From assembly GCA_023474025.1 (NCBI GenBank), contig JAMCYH010000009.1:1-45751 (forward strand): a stretch of 45,751 nucleotides of DNA, in the 5' to 3' direction. Below the pieces are notes generated by a model. The model did no database searches. It had not been told where the DNA came from and was given only the letters and a program-made list of their open reading frames with translations. The stretch is from Deltaproteobacteria bacterium (GTDB taxonomy: Bacteria > Desulfobacterota > Desulfomonilia > Desulfomonilales > Desulfomonilaceae). The first letter of the stretch is position 1. Each line of letters begins with the position of its first letter. The position numbers and the translations under genes are program-made. Of the stretch, positions 1-7,429 are shown one piece after another.

Positions 1-464
1 TTTTTTGTCTACCTCCACCTGAAGACGGGGTTGACAATTTGTTTAGCCTTAACAATTCGGGATCCAGTCAATTAGGTCAAAATCTCATATATACTTTCCC
101 AACGGGTTTTCAGGGAATCCGTCGGGGACTGCCAGTCCTTTTTTATGTGAATGGCATGGGCGCTGTGGGAGAAGCGCGTATAGCGAATTGGTCATACGAA
201 GAGCCGAAAAATGTTTGCAGGCTGGTTAACAGCAATCAAAAATATGACGTGGAACATATACGAGAACACGCAGGACAGTCAGGTCCGAAGGCCGGCAAGG
301 TTCTGATCCTGTGGTATGAGTACTATCGAGTATTCAAGAGGTCTGTTGAGCTGGATCAAATGAAAAAACAAAACACCTATTTTAAACCTCAACGCCTACG
401 CTCCATTTCTTATGAATTTTTCCAGGCAATTTCGGAGCTTGGGAATAAACAACTTACCGTCTGA
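1..464 (+). CDS. C-terminal part of a PUA-like domain protein (partial)
   Basis: The reading frame is open to the left edge of the window, so only the C-terminal 150 or so residues are visible. A TTG at 39 is the first possible start inside the window but is not needed. The visible part has a pattern of small hydrophobic beta strands with GLPVLFYVNGMGAVGEARI, where a hydrophobic strand is followed by a glycine turn and a G-x-A/G-E strand. This resembles the PUA-like superfamily (ASCH/EVE-type nucleic-acid or modified-base binding folds), often found at the C-terminus of multidomain proteins. It ends 24 bp before the carbonic anhydrase gene on the same strand, so the two may be co-transcribed. 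The PUA-like assignment is by pattern only, and the N-terminal domain that would name the protein is outside the window. Confidence 0.55.
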   Translation, partial: FCLPPPEDGVDNLFSLNNSGSSQLGQNLIYTFPTGFQGIRRGLPVLFYVNGMGAVGEARIANWSYEEPKNVCRLVNSNQKYDVEHIREHAGQSGPKAGKVLILWYEYYRVFKRSVELDQMKKQNTYFKPQRLRSISYEFFQAISELGNKQLTV

Positions 465-488
465 TTCGGACGCGCCATCTGTCTGGTT

Positions 489-1025
489 ATGGAGAATTTC
501 ATGATAATCGAATACAAAGGAATAAAAGCAAAAATCAGCCCCAATGTTTTCCTTGCTCCTGGGGTAGTCCTTTTGGGTGATATTGAAATCGGGGACTATT
601 CAAACCTGTGGTTCTACACTGTCGCCAGAGCTGACGCGAACCATATTAGAATTGGTAATCGGACAAATATTCAAGATCACTGTACACTTCATGTTACCAC
701 AGACCGATTCCCGCTAATTGTGGGAGATGAGGTTGTGGTTGGTCACCGCGCAGTTTTACATGGATCCACAATTCACAACAACGTCTTGATCGGCATTGGA
801 GCGCTTGTCCTTGACGGATGCGTTATTGAAGATGGCGCGATAGTGGCGGCCGGCGCCGTGGTGAGCCCCGGTACAGTAATCCCTGCCAACAAACTGGCAG
901 TGGGAGTCCCTGCGCGTCCATCGCGGGATTGCACAGAAGCTGATCGCGAGCTTCATTTGCTCACCTGTTCAAGATATTGTGATTATGGTCAACATTTCGC
1001 ACAGATCACCAGAATGATCGAATAG
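489..1025 (+). CDS. Gamma-class carbonic anhydrase family protein
   Basis: A 178-residue left-handed beta-helix protein built from hexapeptide repeats (imperfect [LIV]-G-x4). The three metal-binding histidines of the gamma-carbonic anhydrase family are present: H68 in the NIQDHCTLH stretch, and H86 and H91 in GHRAVLHG. The Arg-x-Asp (RAD) and Gln-Asp pair that order the active-site loop are also present. Family members (YrdA/PaaY/CaiE-like) are cytoplasmic trimers that hydrate CO2 or are close relatives lacking strong activity. Length is normal for the short bacterial form without the acidic loop of archaeal Cam. An internal ATG at 501 is an alternative start. A cluster of cysteines near the C-terminus (LLTCSRYC) is slightly unusual. 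Family assignment is secure; catalytic activity is inferred. Confidence 0.93.
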   Translation: MENFMIIEYKGIKAKISPNVFLAPGVVLLGDIEIGDYSNLWFYTVARADANHIRIGNRTNIQDHCTLHVTTDRFPLIVGDEVVVGHRAVLHGSTIHNNVLIGIGALVLDGCVIEDGAIVAAGAVVSPGTVIPANKLAVGVPARPSRDCTEADRELHLLTCSRYCDYGQHFAQITRMIE

Positions 1026-1104
1026 ACAAAAACTCATAATCCTTGAATCAAACTCCTACCATATCGGCATCAAAACCTATTAGCAGTAACCTCCCCGGCC
1101 TGAA

Positions 1105-1155
1105 ATCCCCAAGAAGCGGGATGGCTGGGGATAATTGAAATAAGCCTCCGGCTTA
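1105..1155. repeat. Two short hairpins in the gap after the carbonic anhydrase gene
   Basis: The 268-bp gap between the carbonic anhydrase gene and the small acidic gene holds an inverted repeat ATCCCCA/TGGGGAT (1105-1111 and 1126-1132) and a perfect TAAGCC-TCC-GGCTTA hairpin (1141-1155). Neither is followed by a clear T-run on the plus strand, so they are only possible transcription-end or RNA-processing structures. Confidence 0.35.
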
Positions 1156-1214
1156 CAGGCTGGAATGATGGATTTGTGACGTCTGAGCATTTATCTAATG
1201 TAATACTTTAAGTA

Positions 1215-1243
1215 TTGACAATATCATCTTGTTATGCTTTATA
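1215..1243 (+). promoter_or_regulatory. Sigma-70-type promoter for the small acidic gene
   Basis: TTGACA at 1215-1220 and TTTATA at 1238-1243 are separated by exactly 17 bp. Transcription would start about 43 bp before the ATG at 1294. This supports the 59-codon gene as an independent, actively transcribed unit. Confidence 0.7.
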
Positions 1244-1293
1244 TATTTTTAGTTGCCGGGCAACAGCATTTATAGAAAACGGGAGGATCCAGC

Positions 1294-1473
1294 ATGCCTC
1301 ATTCTCACAATATTGATTACTATATCGGCCATGTGAAAGAAGAATCGTTGGCCGAAGCTCTCGCTGACTTTGAAGATCCCCTAGAGGGTGGCCCCGTGGA
1401 TTTATTGTCCTCCCTTGAAGTCGAGGAAGATTACGCAGATGACGAATTAACCATAGACTTCGACGATTTTTAA
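1294..1473 (+). CDS. 59-residue highly acidic small protein, unknown function
   Basis: This short ORF has a strong ribosome-binding site, GGGAGG at 1281-1286, with a 7-nt spacer to the ATG. A good promoter lies upstream and a strong hairpin downstream, so it looks like a real monocistronic gene. The product has 19 Asp/Glu and a single Lys in 59 residues and ends in DFDDF. The N-terminus contains three His (H3, H5, H13). No signal peptide or membrane segment is visible and there is no cysteine. I do not recognise a family. Very acidic small proteins can be DNA mimics, chaperone-like, or metal or polycation binders, but nothing here decides between those. It is convergent with yggT. Confidence 0.7.
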   Translation: MPHSHNIDYYIGHVKEESLAEALADFEDPLEGGPVDLLSSLEVEEDYADDELTIDFDDF

Positions 1474-1488
1474 TAAGGCCTTTTAATA

Positions 1489-1543
1489 AAATTACAAACA
1501 GGATGACCGGCGCCCCGATGGCCGGTCATCCTGTTTGTAATTT
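1489..1543. terminator. Bidirectional terminator hairpin, 23-bp perfect stem
   Basis: Bases 1489-1511 are perfectly complementary to 1521-1543 with a 9-base loop; the centre is GC-rich (GACCGGC/GCCGGTC) and both ends are AT-rich. It lies between the convergent acidic-protein gene and yggT. On the minus strand the stem runs into a T-rich stretch (AATTTTATTAAAA), as expected of an intrinsic terminator; on the plus strand the tail is less T-rich. Confidence 0.8.
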
Positions 1544-1566
1544 GTTCTCTTTGTCCAGTAAATTTT

Positions 1567-1866
1567 TTAACGAAATGCTTCGGCGATTTGGAGAAGGGTT
1601 TTGACCAGGAATTGTTGGAGAAAAACAATGCCAATGAGCACAATTAGCGGTGAAAAGTCTATTCCCATCTGAGGTATAGGAAGATGGCGTCGCACAAAGC
1701 TAAATACTGGTTCAGTTATTCCGTACAGGAATCTCACTATAGGATTATATGGATCAGGGTTAACCCATGAAATCAATGCGGCTACGATGACGACCCACAT
1801 GTAGATGGACAAAAGAATATCAACAACATGAGCCAAAGCAAAAACAAGATTTCCAATAACAAACAT
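1567..1866 (-). CDS. yggT: YggT family membrane protein
   Basis: A 99-residue protein with two hydrophobic blocks: residues about 5-35 and 73-92. Between them is the family's conserved segment SWVNPDPYNPIVRFLYGITEPV followed by an arginine-containing turn (FVRRHLP) and a Phe-Ser-Pro before the second membrane block. YggT/YlmG proteins are small inner-membrane proteins linked to cell division, chloroplast nucleoid organisation and osmotic balance, with no known catalytic activity. The ATG is preceded by TGAGGT at a good distance. It sits on the same strand as and downstream of HU, but a probable terminator lies between them, so it may have its own promoter. In many proteobacteria yggT neighbours the DUF167 gene yggU and proC; here DUF167 is about 1.8 kb away. 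Confidence 0.93.
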   Translation of the reverse strand: MFVIGNLVFALAHVVDILLSIYMWVVIVAALISWVNPDPYNPIVRFLYGITEPVFSFVRRHLPIPQMGIDFSPLIVLIGIVFLQQFLVKTLLQIAEAFR

Positions 1867-1954
1867 TATTTACCTCAGAGATTTTTTCTGAACAGCCCAT
1901 TTCCGCACTGAAACCCGTTACAGATTGGCTTTTCCGATATTCAATCCAGTTCCT

Positions 1955-1981
1955 CCAAAATCAAAAGCGCCCGTAGGCGCC
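1955..1981 (-). terminator. Probable intrinsic terminator downstream of HU
   Basis: On the minus strand a GCGCC/GGCGC stem (1967-1971 with 1976-1980, 4-base loop) is followed by TTTTGATTTT. The stem is short but GC-only, and the placement between HU and yggT fits. Confidence 0.5.
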
Positions 1982-2107
1982 AGTATCAAATTCGGAAATA
2001 AATCGGTCCTGGAAGTCGCCGAAACACTGCAAAAACCATATCCCAAAAATTATTTTTGCCGCAACTTTTCTGGATCCATATAACCCAACACCATAACGAC
2101 ACATCAA

Positions 2108-2380
2108 TTATTTTATGGATTCCTTGAGGAGTTTTGCTGGCGAAAATTTGGGGGCTTTAGTCTGTTCAATTTTAATTTTTTCTTTAGTGCGAGGATTTAT
2201 GCCGGAGCGCGCTTGCCTAACTACAACAGAGAATTTGCCAAAACCGGGGACAGAGATTTCTTGGCCCGCAACTAAGGCCTCGGTTATGGTAGAGAAGACT
2301 AACTCTATTGCTTCCGACGCGTGCTTCTTGGTTGTCTGGCCCTTCTCCGCGAGTTTGTCCACAAATTCAGCTTTTGTCAT
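2108..2380 (-). CDS. hup: HU-family DNA-binding protein
   Basis: A 90-residue HU/IHF fold protein that wraps and bends DNA in the nucleoid. It starts MTKAEFVDKLAEK, the classical HU N-terminus, has the helix-turn-helix dimer core, and carries the DNA-binding beta-arm signature GFGKFSVVVRQARSGINPRTKEKI with the proline of the arm tip (INPRT). A GTG two codons upstream (2384-2386) is open in frame, but the SD sequence GGGAGG sits 7 nt before the ATG at 2380 and overlaps the GTG too closely, so the ATG is chosen. A strong promoter lies 60-85 bp upstream. HU versus IHF cannot be settled from sequence alone, but single-gene context and residues fit HU better. Confidence 0.95.
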   Translation of the reverse strand: MTKAEFVDKLAEKGQTTKKHASEAIELVFSTITEALVAGQEISVPGFGKFSVVVRQARSGINPRTKEKIKIEQTKAPKFSPAKLLKESIK

Positions 2381-2435
2381 TTCCACGCCTCCCTCTTGAT
2401 GATCACAAATTTAATTCACTAAAAACAATGATGGT

Positions 2436-2465
2436 TTTATACGACCGCAAAACGTCAAGTGTCAA
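2436..2465 (-). promoter_or_regulatory. Sigma-70-type promoter for HU
   Basis: On the minus strand TTGACA (2460-2465) and TATAAA (2436-2441) are 18 bp apart, placing the start about 48 nt before the HU ATG. A second TTGAC overlaps the spacer. Confidence 0.7.
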
Positions 2466-2542
2466 GAAAATAGTGTTTAAAAATGTCCTTAAAATTATTT
2501 CCAAAATGCCTTGATACTGTGTTTTGATCAAAGGGAACTTGC

Positions 2543-2581
2543 TTTAAGGCTGCTTGAGCCTTAAAACAGTTATTAAAATAA
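2543..2581. repeat. Hairpins in the AT-rich HU/ferredoxin divergent region
   Basis: The 429-bp gap 2381-2809 separates divergent HU and ferredoxin genes and is very AT-rich. It holds the HU promoter, a perfect 8-bp inverted repeat TTTAAGGC/GCCTTAAA with a 7-base loop (2543-2565), and an adjoining GTTATT/AATAAC repeat (2568-2581). The remainder (2582-2720) is low-complexity A/T with no gene visible. A TTGACT at 2724 could be part of a ferredoxin promoter, but no good -10 follows. Confidence 0.4.
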
Positions 2582-2809
2582 CATCACATCACACATTATA
2601 TATATCAATTAACATACTAATAACAAAATACTTTAAAATATATATAGCATCAGATGGAAATGAAAATACGATACGTTCACTAACAAATTTTGGAAAAGGA
2701 AAATAAATTCATTCACAATATCGTTGACTGAAAAAACGCGTACATGTAAAGGTCTTACATTGAATATTCCATACCTACAAACCATGTCCTGACAGACAAA
2801 GGAGGAAAA

Positions 2810-3004
2810 ATGGCAAGGACTTTAGTTGTTGATCAAGAGGCTTGCAGCGGCTGCGGAACATGTGCTGCTATCGCGGAAGGCTGTTTTGCCGTAAGTGATG
2901 ATACTGATAAAGCTTATGTGGTTGACCAGAGCGCGTGTTCTGAAGACGAAATTCAGGAAGCCATCGACACCTGTCCAGAAGAAGCCATCAGTTGGCAAGA
3001 ATAG
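2810..3004 (+). CDS. Ferredoxin with one [4Fe-4S] cluster
   Basis: A 64-residue soluble electron carrier. The cluster ligands are C12, C15 and C18 (CSGCGTC) plus C55 in the TCPEEAI segment. The second cluster motif of 2[4Fe-4S] clostridial ferredoxins is absent: only C25 and C43 remain as extra cysteines and could form a disulfide, as in Desulfovibrio ferredoxin I or Thermotoga ferredoxin. Acidic overall, as expected. A perfect AAAGGAGG ribosome-binding site precedes the ATG by 3-4 nt, suggesting strong expression. Likely a general low-potential donor in anaerobic metabolism; the partner enzyme is not indicated by neighbours. Confidence 0.93.
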   Translation: MARTLVVDQEACSGCGTCAAIAEGCFAVSDDTDKAYVVDQSACSEDEIQEAIDTCPEEAISWQE

Positions 3005-3069
3005 CTTTAAGAGTATTGTTTCGTTTTGAATTGTTCGTGATCCTTAATCAAAAACGTTAGGCTAAGAAA

Positions 3070-3660
3070 ATGGATTCCGGAGATAATTTGGCTTGTTTCT
3101 CTGGGACTGTTTTTGACTCCCGTTTAAAAGAGCTTTACGCAGAAATGGACGCCGCATACGAGGCGGTGTCCATTCAATCAAATTTTAACTGTATCGGTTG
3201 TGATGGCGCAAAATGTTGCTCGGTTGACCTGATAATTCATACTTTTGTGGAAATGGTTTATTTGAAAAATGGACTGTTGACCTTGGACGAAAACACTAGC
3301 TCCCGGATACAAAAACGAAGTACGGAAATTGTAACATTCAAAGAAATCGACCCGTCTGGGGGCGACTACCGAAATTCAGTTTGCGCGGCAAACTTCGATG
3401 GCAAGTGCGCCATATACCAATATCGACCCATGATTTGTAGATTGGCTGGTATCCCTCACTTCATTCACAGACCGGACTTGACAAAAATTTACGGGCCAGG
3501 TTGTCCACGCTTTGAAAATCGTTTCAGGAGTTCGAATCCATTATTGCAGATAGACAGGACGCCTTTTTACCGTCGGATGGCGGAACTGGAAATGGAAATC
3601 ATTAAACAGCAGGGTAAAAGAACTCAAAGTCTTACAATTTCCGAGATTCTAGCCAATTAA
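3070..3660 (+). CDS. YkgJ-type cysteine-cluster (zinc/iron-chelating) protein
   Basis: A 196-residue protein of the CxxCxxCC family. The N-terminal cysteine group is C41-x2-C44 followed by C49-C50 (CIGCDGAKCC). A second group follows around residues 115-135 with CAANFDGKCAIYQYRPMICR, the typical C-x8-C-x-[IV]-Y-x-x-RP-x-x-C-R pattern. The family is thought to bind a metal, with no firmly established reaction. The spacing before the first group is normal, but the insert between groups is somewhat long. The stop codon overlaps the DUF167 stop codon on the other strand within a TTAA palindrome. A weak ribosome-binding site precedes the ATG. Confidence 0.85.
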   Translation: MDSGDNLACFSGTVFDSRLKELYAEMDAAYEAVSIQSNFNCIGCDGAKCCSVDLIIHTFVEMVYLKNGLLTLDENTSSRIQKRSTEIVTFKEIDPSGGDYRNSVCAANFDGKCAIYQYRPMICRLAGIPHFIHRPDLTKIYGPGCPRFENRFRSSNPLLQIDRTPFYRRMAELEMEIIKQQGKRTQSLTISEILAN

Positions 3661-3908
3661 TCCGAAAGGCTTTGTTCCACTCTTTGCCCAGAAATCCCTC
3701 TAATTAGAATTGTTTTATCTTTTGCGCGCTCTCCTCGCTCGATTGAGATGGCTGACTGGGGAACCTTCAGCTTTCTGGCGAGGAGTTTAATCATTTCCCT
3801 GTTGGCCTTGCCCTCAACCGGAGCGCAAGTTAACCAGACCAGGATTGTGCCGTCCTGGCCCCTTGCCACTTTGTTCATTGAAGAATTCGGCTTAACCTTC
3901 ACTGTCAT
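3657..3908 (-). CDS. DUF167 (YggU-like) family protein
   Basis: A small conserved protein of unknown function. The core LTVxVxPxS...VWLTCAPVEGKANREMIKLLARKLKVPQSAISIERGERAKDKTILI matches the DUF167 signature (P-V-[ED]-G-[KA]-A-N near the middle, then G-x-x-[SA]-x-x-K). The frame is open further upstream into lspA, but the only Met in a sensible position is at 3908, giving 83 residues; no good ribosome-binding site is visible there. Start is therefore uncertain, and the upstream in-frame stretch overlaps lspA. It lies just after lspA on the same strand, so it is probably translated from the ileS-lspA transcript. Confidence 0.8.
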   Translation of the reverse strand: MTVKVKPNSSMNKVARGQDGTILVWLTCAPVEGKANREMIKLLARKLKVPQSAISIERGERAKDKTILIRGISGQRVEQSLSD

Positions 3909-3937
3909 GATTAAATTTTCGTCAGATACGTCCCTTT

Positions 3938-4432
3938 TCAGCTTTTTACCTGTTCCTGGAATAGGAGTCTGACGCAAAAAATTAACGCGCCGATCGTCAG
4001 TGCCGAATCTGCAACATTGAAAGCCGGCCAATGAACATCCTTCACATAAACATCAATAAAGTCAGTCACATGGCCAAGAATCAGTCTGTCAATAAAATTA
4101 CCTGCCGCTCCTCCAAAAAAAAGAGCAAATCCGATTACCGAATAGCGATCCAAACGTTGAAAAAAAACCAGCCACCCAATAATAATGAGAGCGATCAACG
4201 AAATTCCCGAAAGCGCTATTCTTATAACAACATTGCCGCTGTGAGAGAATGTCCCAAAAGCCGCGCCTGTGTTTCTGACGTGGACCAGATTCAGAAAGCC
4301 TGGAATTATAGTCTCAGAGCCATTTAAAGGGATACTGGATGAAACCAAATATTTGGTAAGCTGATCAGCAAATACAATTACGGTCGCGATCACTCCGAAT
4401 GTTATTAAAGATAGTTTCCTGTAATGGTCCAT
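3938..4432 (-). CDS. lspA: Lipoprotein signal peptidase (signal peptidase II)
   Basis: The 164-residue aspartyl protease of the inner membrane that cleaves prolipoprotein signal peptides after lipidation. Four hydrophobic segments are visible. The family motifs are all present: FADQLTKYLV near the N-terminus, NTGAAFG, GGAAGNFIDRL with catalytic Asp115, and FNVADSALTIG with catalytic Asp142. The frame is open 30 codons further upstream into the end of ileS, but the start at 4432 (MDHYRKLSL) gives the standard N-terminus and a 31-bp gap after ileS. The ileS-lspA pairing is classical in many bacteria. Substrates would include the transglutaminase-like lipoprotein encoded nearby. Confidence 0.95.
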   Translation of the reverse strand: MDHYRKLSLITFGVIATVIVFADQLTKYLVSSSIPLNGSETIIPGFLNLVHVRNTGAAFGTFSHSGNVVIRIALSGISLIALIIIGWLVFFQRLDRYSVIGFALFFGGAAGNFIDRLILGHVTDFIDVYVKDVHWPAFNVADSALTIGALIFCVRLLFQEQVKS

Positions 4433-4463
4433 TGTTCCAAATTCATTATTGATGAATCCCCGG

Positions 4464-7259
4464 TCAGGGCATCCCGGATAATACGCCTGCGCATCTGGGG
4501 CACACATCAGGAAATGTTCCATGTGTACCTATATTGGTACTCCAGATCCAGCAGCGGGGGCACTTTTCACCTTCAGCCCGAGCTGTTTGAACCCTAATTC
4601 CACCTAAGGGATTCATATCGTCCCGATCGGTCTCCACGTCAGCTAATTCACGCAATTCAACCTGTGAAACGATGAAAAAGCCCGCAGGATCTTCCATATT
4701 TCTAACCTGCGAAACAAAGTCTTCAGGACCAGTTATTATCAGCTTGGCTTCAAGTGAAGAGCCAATGACCTTGCCAGTTCTTGCTTCCTCAAGAGCCTTG
4801 GAGGCTTCCTGACGTACCAAGAGCATCTTGTTCCAAAAGGACCTTTCTTCTTTGCCTAAAGAGGCGCCAGGAATCTCTTCCGGGAACGAACTCAAATGGA
4901 CGCTGGAAGTCTTGTTTGCGTCTGCTAAAAACTCGGCCCACACTTCTTCCGAAGTGAAGACTAATATGGGAGCCATGAGCCTGATCAAAGAGGACAATAT
5001 GTGGTACAGAGCCGTCTGGGCAGCTTTTCTGAGTGAACCGTGAGGATGTTCAACATAAAGACGGTCTTTCAGAATATCGAGATAGAATGATGACAAATCA
5101 ACTGTGCAATAATTGTAAAGCGTGTGAAACACGACATGGAAATCGAATTCTTCGTATGCCGTTTTCACCCTGGCGATGACACCGTTAAGTTTGTCCAAGG
5201 CAAATCTGTCCAAAGCAGTCATCGCGGATGGATCCATCAAATCGGAGGGGTCGAAATCCACCAGGTTCCCCAAAAGAAAACGGCATGTGTTGCGGATCCT
5301 GCGATAAGCCTCTGAAAGTCGATCCAATATTTCGGGTGAAATCCTTATATCATCGCGATAATCTTCCGCAGATACCCATAGTCTGAGAATGTCCGCTCCG
5401 TATTTGTCTATTATCTGAGATGGTTGAATGACATTTCCCAGCGACTTTGACATCTTTTTCCCTTGGCCATCCACAACGAATCCGTGGGTTAAAACATTCC
5501 TGTAAGGCGCTTGCGAACGAGTCCCCACCGAGGTAAGCATGGCACTGTGGAACCATCCTCGATGCTGATCACTACCTTCAAGGTACATGTGGCAGGGATA
5601 TTCCAAATAAGGTCTTTTCTCTAGAACAGACGCCCAACTGACACCGGAATCAAACCAGACATCCAGAATATCGGTTTCTTTGACAAAAGACGCGCCACCA
5701 CACTTCGGGCATTCAAGCCCAGCTGTGAGCAGTTCTTGAACATCTGATTCGAACCATACGTCAGCTCCCTTTTGTTCGAAAAGTTCGGCGGTTTTTTCAA
5801 ACAGTTCGGGTGGGGCCACCACCGAGTCACAATCTGCGCATCTCATAGCTACAATGGGCACACCCCAACTTCTTTGGCGAGAAATACACCAGTCAGGTCT
5901 GTGCTGGATCATTCCATATATCCTGTCTCGTCCCCATCTGGGAATCCATGTGACGGAATCTATGGCTTTTAGAGCGGAATCCCTTAAACCAGTGCGATCC
6001 ATTGAAATGAACCACTGATGCGTAGCCCTGAAGATCACAGGCTTCTTGCATCGCCAACAATGTGGATAACTGTGGCTGATTTCTTCTGAAAGCATTAACG
6101 CTCCAGCTTCGTCTAGTTTAGCGATTATGTCCCTGTTTGCGCTGAAAACGAATTTCCCGGAAAAGAATTCGACTTCGTCCGTAAATCGTCCTCGATCATC
6201 AACCGGCGCATATACGTCGATGTTATATTGGCGTCCGACTTCATAATCTTCCTGTCCGTGTCCTGGGGCAATATGCACCAAACCGGTTCCAGTATCCAAT
6301 GTTACGAAATCAGCCAATATTATCTGAGATGGCCTGTCGTATAGTGGATGTGCGCATCGAAGGCCTTCGAGCTGTTTTCCTGAAAATTCCGCAACAATTT
6401 TGAACTCGGTTTTTCCAAAAGCCTCCATGTTAATTGAGACCAGTTTCTGGGCTAAAATGTAGATTTCCCCGTCGGCCTTGACTGCGGCGTACTGCTCGTT
6501 AGGATGCGCGGCTATCGCCAGGTTGGCCGGAATTGTCCAAGGTGTCGTCGTCCAGATCACGGCATAAACGCGTTCGCCTTTTAATTCTGGTATCCTGGAC
6601 GAGAAGTCATCAAGCGATGAAAACCGAACATAAATAGCCGGAGTAGTCGAATCCGCATATTCGACTTCAGCTTCCGCCAGCGCCGTAACGCACGATGAAC
6701 ACCAGTAAACGGGTTTCTTACCTCTATATACCGCTCCGGAATCAAAAAACCGGCCTAATTCCCTCACTATCGTAGCTTGATATCCATAATTCATGGTTAG
6801 GTAAGGATCATACCACTGTCCAAGAACCCCTAGTCTTTGGAATTCCTCACGTTGTATATCTATGAATTTGGTGGCGTATTCCCTGCATTTTTGCCTAACT
6901 TGAACTTCTGTCATTCCGGCTTTTGCCTTACCCAACTCCTTGTCCACCTGATGCTCAATCGGTAAGCCGTGGCAATCCCATCCAGGGACGTAACTTGAAT
7001 CATAACCGGCCATAAACTTGGATTTAATTATTATATCCTTGAGAATCTTGTTAAGGGCTGTTCCAAGGTGAATGTGGCCGTTGGCGTATGGTGGTCCGTC
7101 GTGAAGTATGTACTTGGCTCTCCCTTGCGCGGCTTCAAGGATCTGATCGTATATTTTAACTGAGTCCCAATGCTTGAGAGTTTCCGGCTCCTTTCTGGGA
7201 AGGTTGGCTCTCATGGGAAAGTTAGTTTTAGGTAAGTTTAAGGTGTCCTTATAATCCAT
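4464..7259 (-). CDS. ileS: Isoleucyl-tRNA synthetase
   Basis: A 931-residue class I aminoacyl-tRNA synthetase that charges tRNA-Ile. The HIGH-type motif is GHIHLG (residues 61-66) inside [12 protein letters not shown]. The editing (CP1) domain occupies about 190-400 and includes the [11 protein letters not shown] segment. KMSKS is near residue 603, and the C-terminal zinc finger has two Cys pairs (CPRCW and CPRC, about residues 897-921). Length and zinc finger match the bacterial type. The frame is open 43 codons upstream, but an SD GGAGG lies 7 nt before the ATG at 7259, and the upstream stretch contains the putative promoter, so the shorter form is chosen. First gene of ileS-lspA-DUF167. 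Confidence 0.97.
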   Translation of the reverse strand: MDYKDTLNLPKTNFPMRANLPRKEPETLKHWDSVKIYDQILEAAQGRAKYILHDGPPYANGHIHLGTALNKILKDIIIKSKFMAGYDSSYVPGWDCHGLPIEHQVDKELGKAKAGMTEVQVRQKCREYATKFIDIQREEFQRLGVLGQWYDPYLTMNYGYQATIVRELGRFFDSGAVYRGKKPVYWCSSCVTALAEAEVEYADSTTPAIYVRFSSLDDFSSRIPELKGERVYAVIWTTTPWTIPANLAIAAHPNEQYAAVKADGEIYILAQKLVSINMEAFGKTEFKIVAEFSGKQLEGLRCAHPLYDRPSQIILADFVTLDTGTGLVHIAPGHGQEDYEVGRQYNIDVYAPVDDRGRFTDEVEFFSGKFVFSANRDIIAKLDEAGALMLSEEISHSYPHCWRCKKPVIFRATHQWFISMDRTGLRDSALKAIDSVTWIPRWGRDRIYGMIQHRPDWCISRQRSWGVPIVAMRCADCDSVVAPPELFEKTAELFEQKGADVWFESDVQELLTAGLECPKCGGASFVKETDILDVWFDSGVSWASVLEKRPYLEYPCHMYLEGSDQHRGWFHSAMLTSVGTRSQAPYRNVLTHGFVVDGQGKKMSKSLGNVIQPSQIIDKYGADILRLWVSAEDYRDDIRISPEILDRLSEAYRRIRNTCRFLLGNLVDFDPSDLMDPSAMTALDRFALDKLNGVIARVKTAYEEFDFHVVFHTLYNYCTVDLSSFYLDILKDRLYVEHPHGSLRKAAQTALYHILSSLIRLMAPILVFTSEEVWAEFLADANKTSSVHLSSFPEEIPGASLGKEERSFWNKMLLVRQEASKALEEARTGKVIGSSLEAKLIITGPEDFVSQVRNMEDPAGFFIVSQVELRELADVETDRDDMNPLGGIRVQTARAEGEKCPRCWIWSTNIGTHGTFPDVCPRCAGVLSGMP

Positions 7260-7310
7260 GTTTATTCCTCCACTGGGACTGAGCCAAGATTTTGGAAGTC
7301 CGGTCCAGGC

Positions 7311-7316
7311 ATTATA
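7311..7316 (-). promoter_or_regulatory. Possible -10 element of the ileS promoter
   Basis: A perfect TATAAT reads on the minus strand here, about 45 bp before the chosen ileS start. The region 17 bp further upstream has a poor -35 match (AGATCG), so the call rests on the -10 hexamer and position. Confidence 0.4.
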
Positions 7317-7375
7317 CAATCCTTTAAAATTGACGATCTGCGTTTTAAAGTCAACCAAAAAACCCCAAGACACGG

Positions 7376-7404
7376 TTGAGTTATTCAAAGTTAATTAGTA
7401 TAAT
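7376..7404 (+). promoter_or_regulatory. Sigma-70-type promoter for the transglutaminase-selW run
   Basis: TTGAGT (7376-7381) and TATAAT (7399-7404) are separated by 17 bp, ending about 25 bp before the ATG at 7430. It would drive the plus-strand gene run starting with the transglutaminase-like lipoprotein and is divergent from ileS. Confidence 0.7.
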
Positions 7405-7429
7405 CAATAAAGGATATTGACCATAGGGT

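Noticed and set aside
2582-2720. A/T-rich run as a replication origin or tandem-repeat array
   Set aside because: No DnaA-box cluster or regular repeat unit is visible; it looks like ordinary AT-rich promoter-proximal DNA.
3526-3540. GTTCGAATCC resembling a tRNA T-loop
   Set aside because: It lies inside the coding frame of the YkgJ-type gene and no acceptor or anticodon arms can be formed around it. A similar GGTTCGAATC in nuoF near 35684 was rejected for the same reason.
7260-7388. 43-codon N-terminal extension of ileS
   Set aside because: The extension has no synthetase-like sequence and overlaps a TATAAT; the ATG at 7259 has an SD at the right distance.
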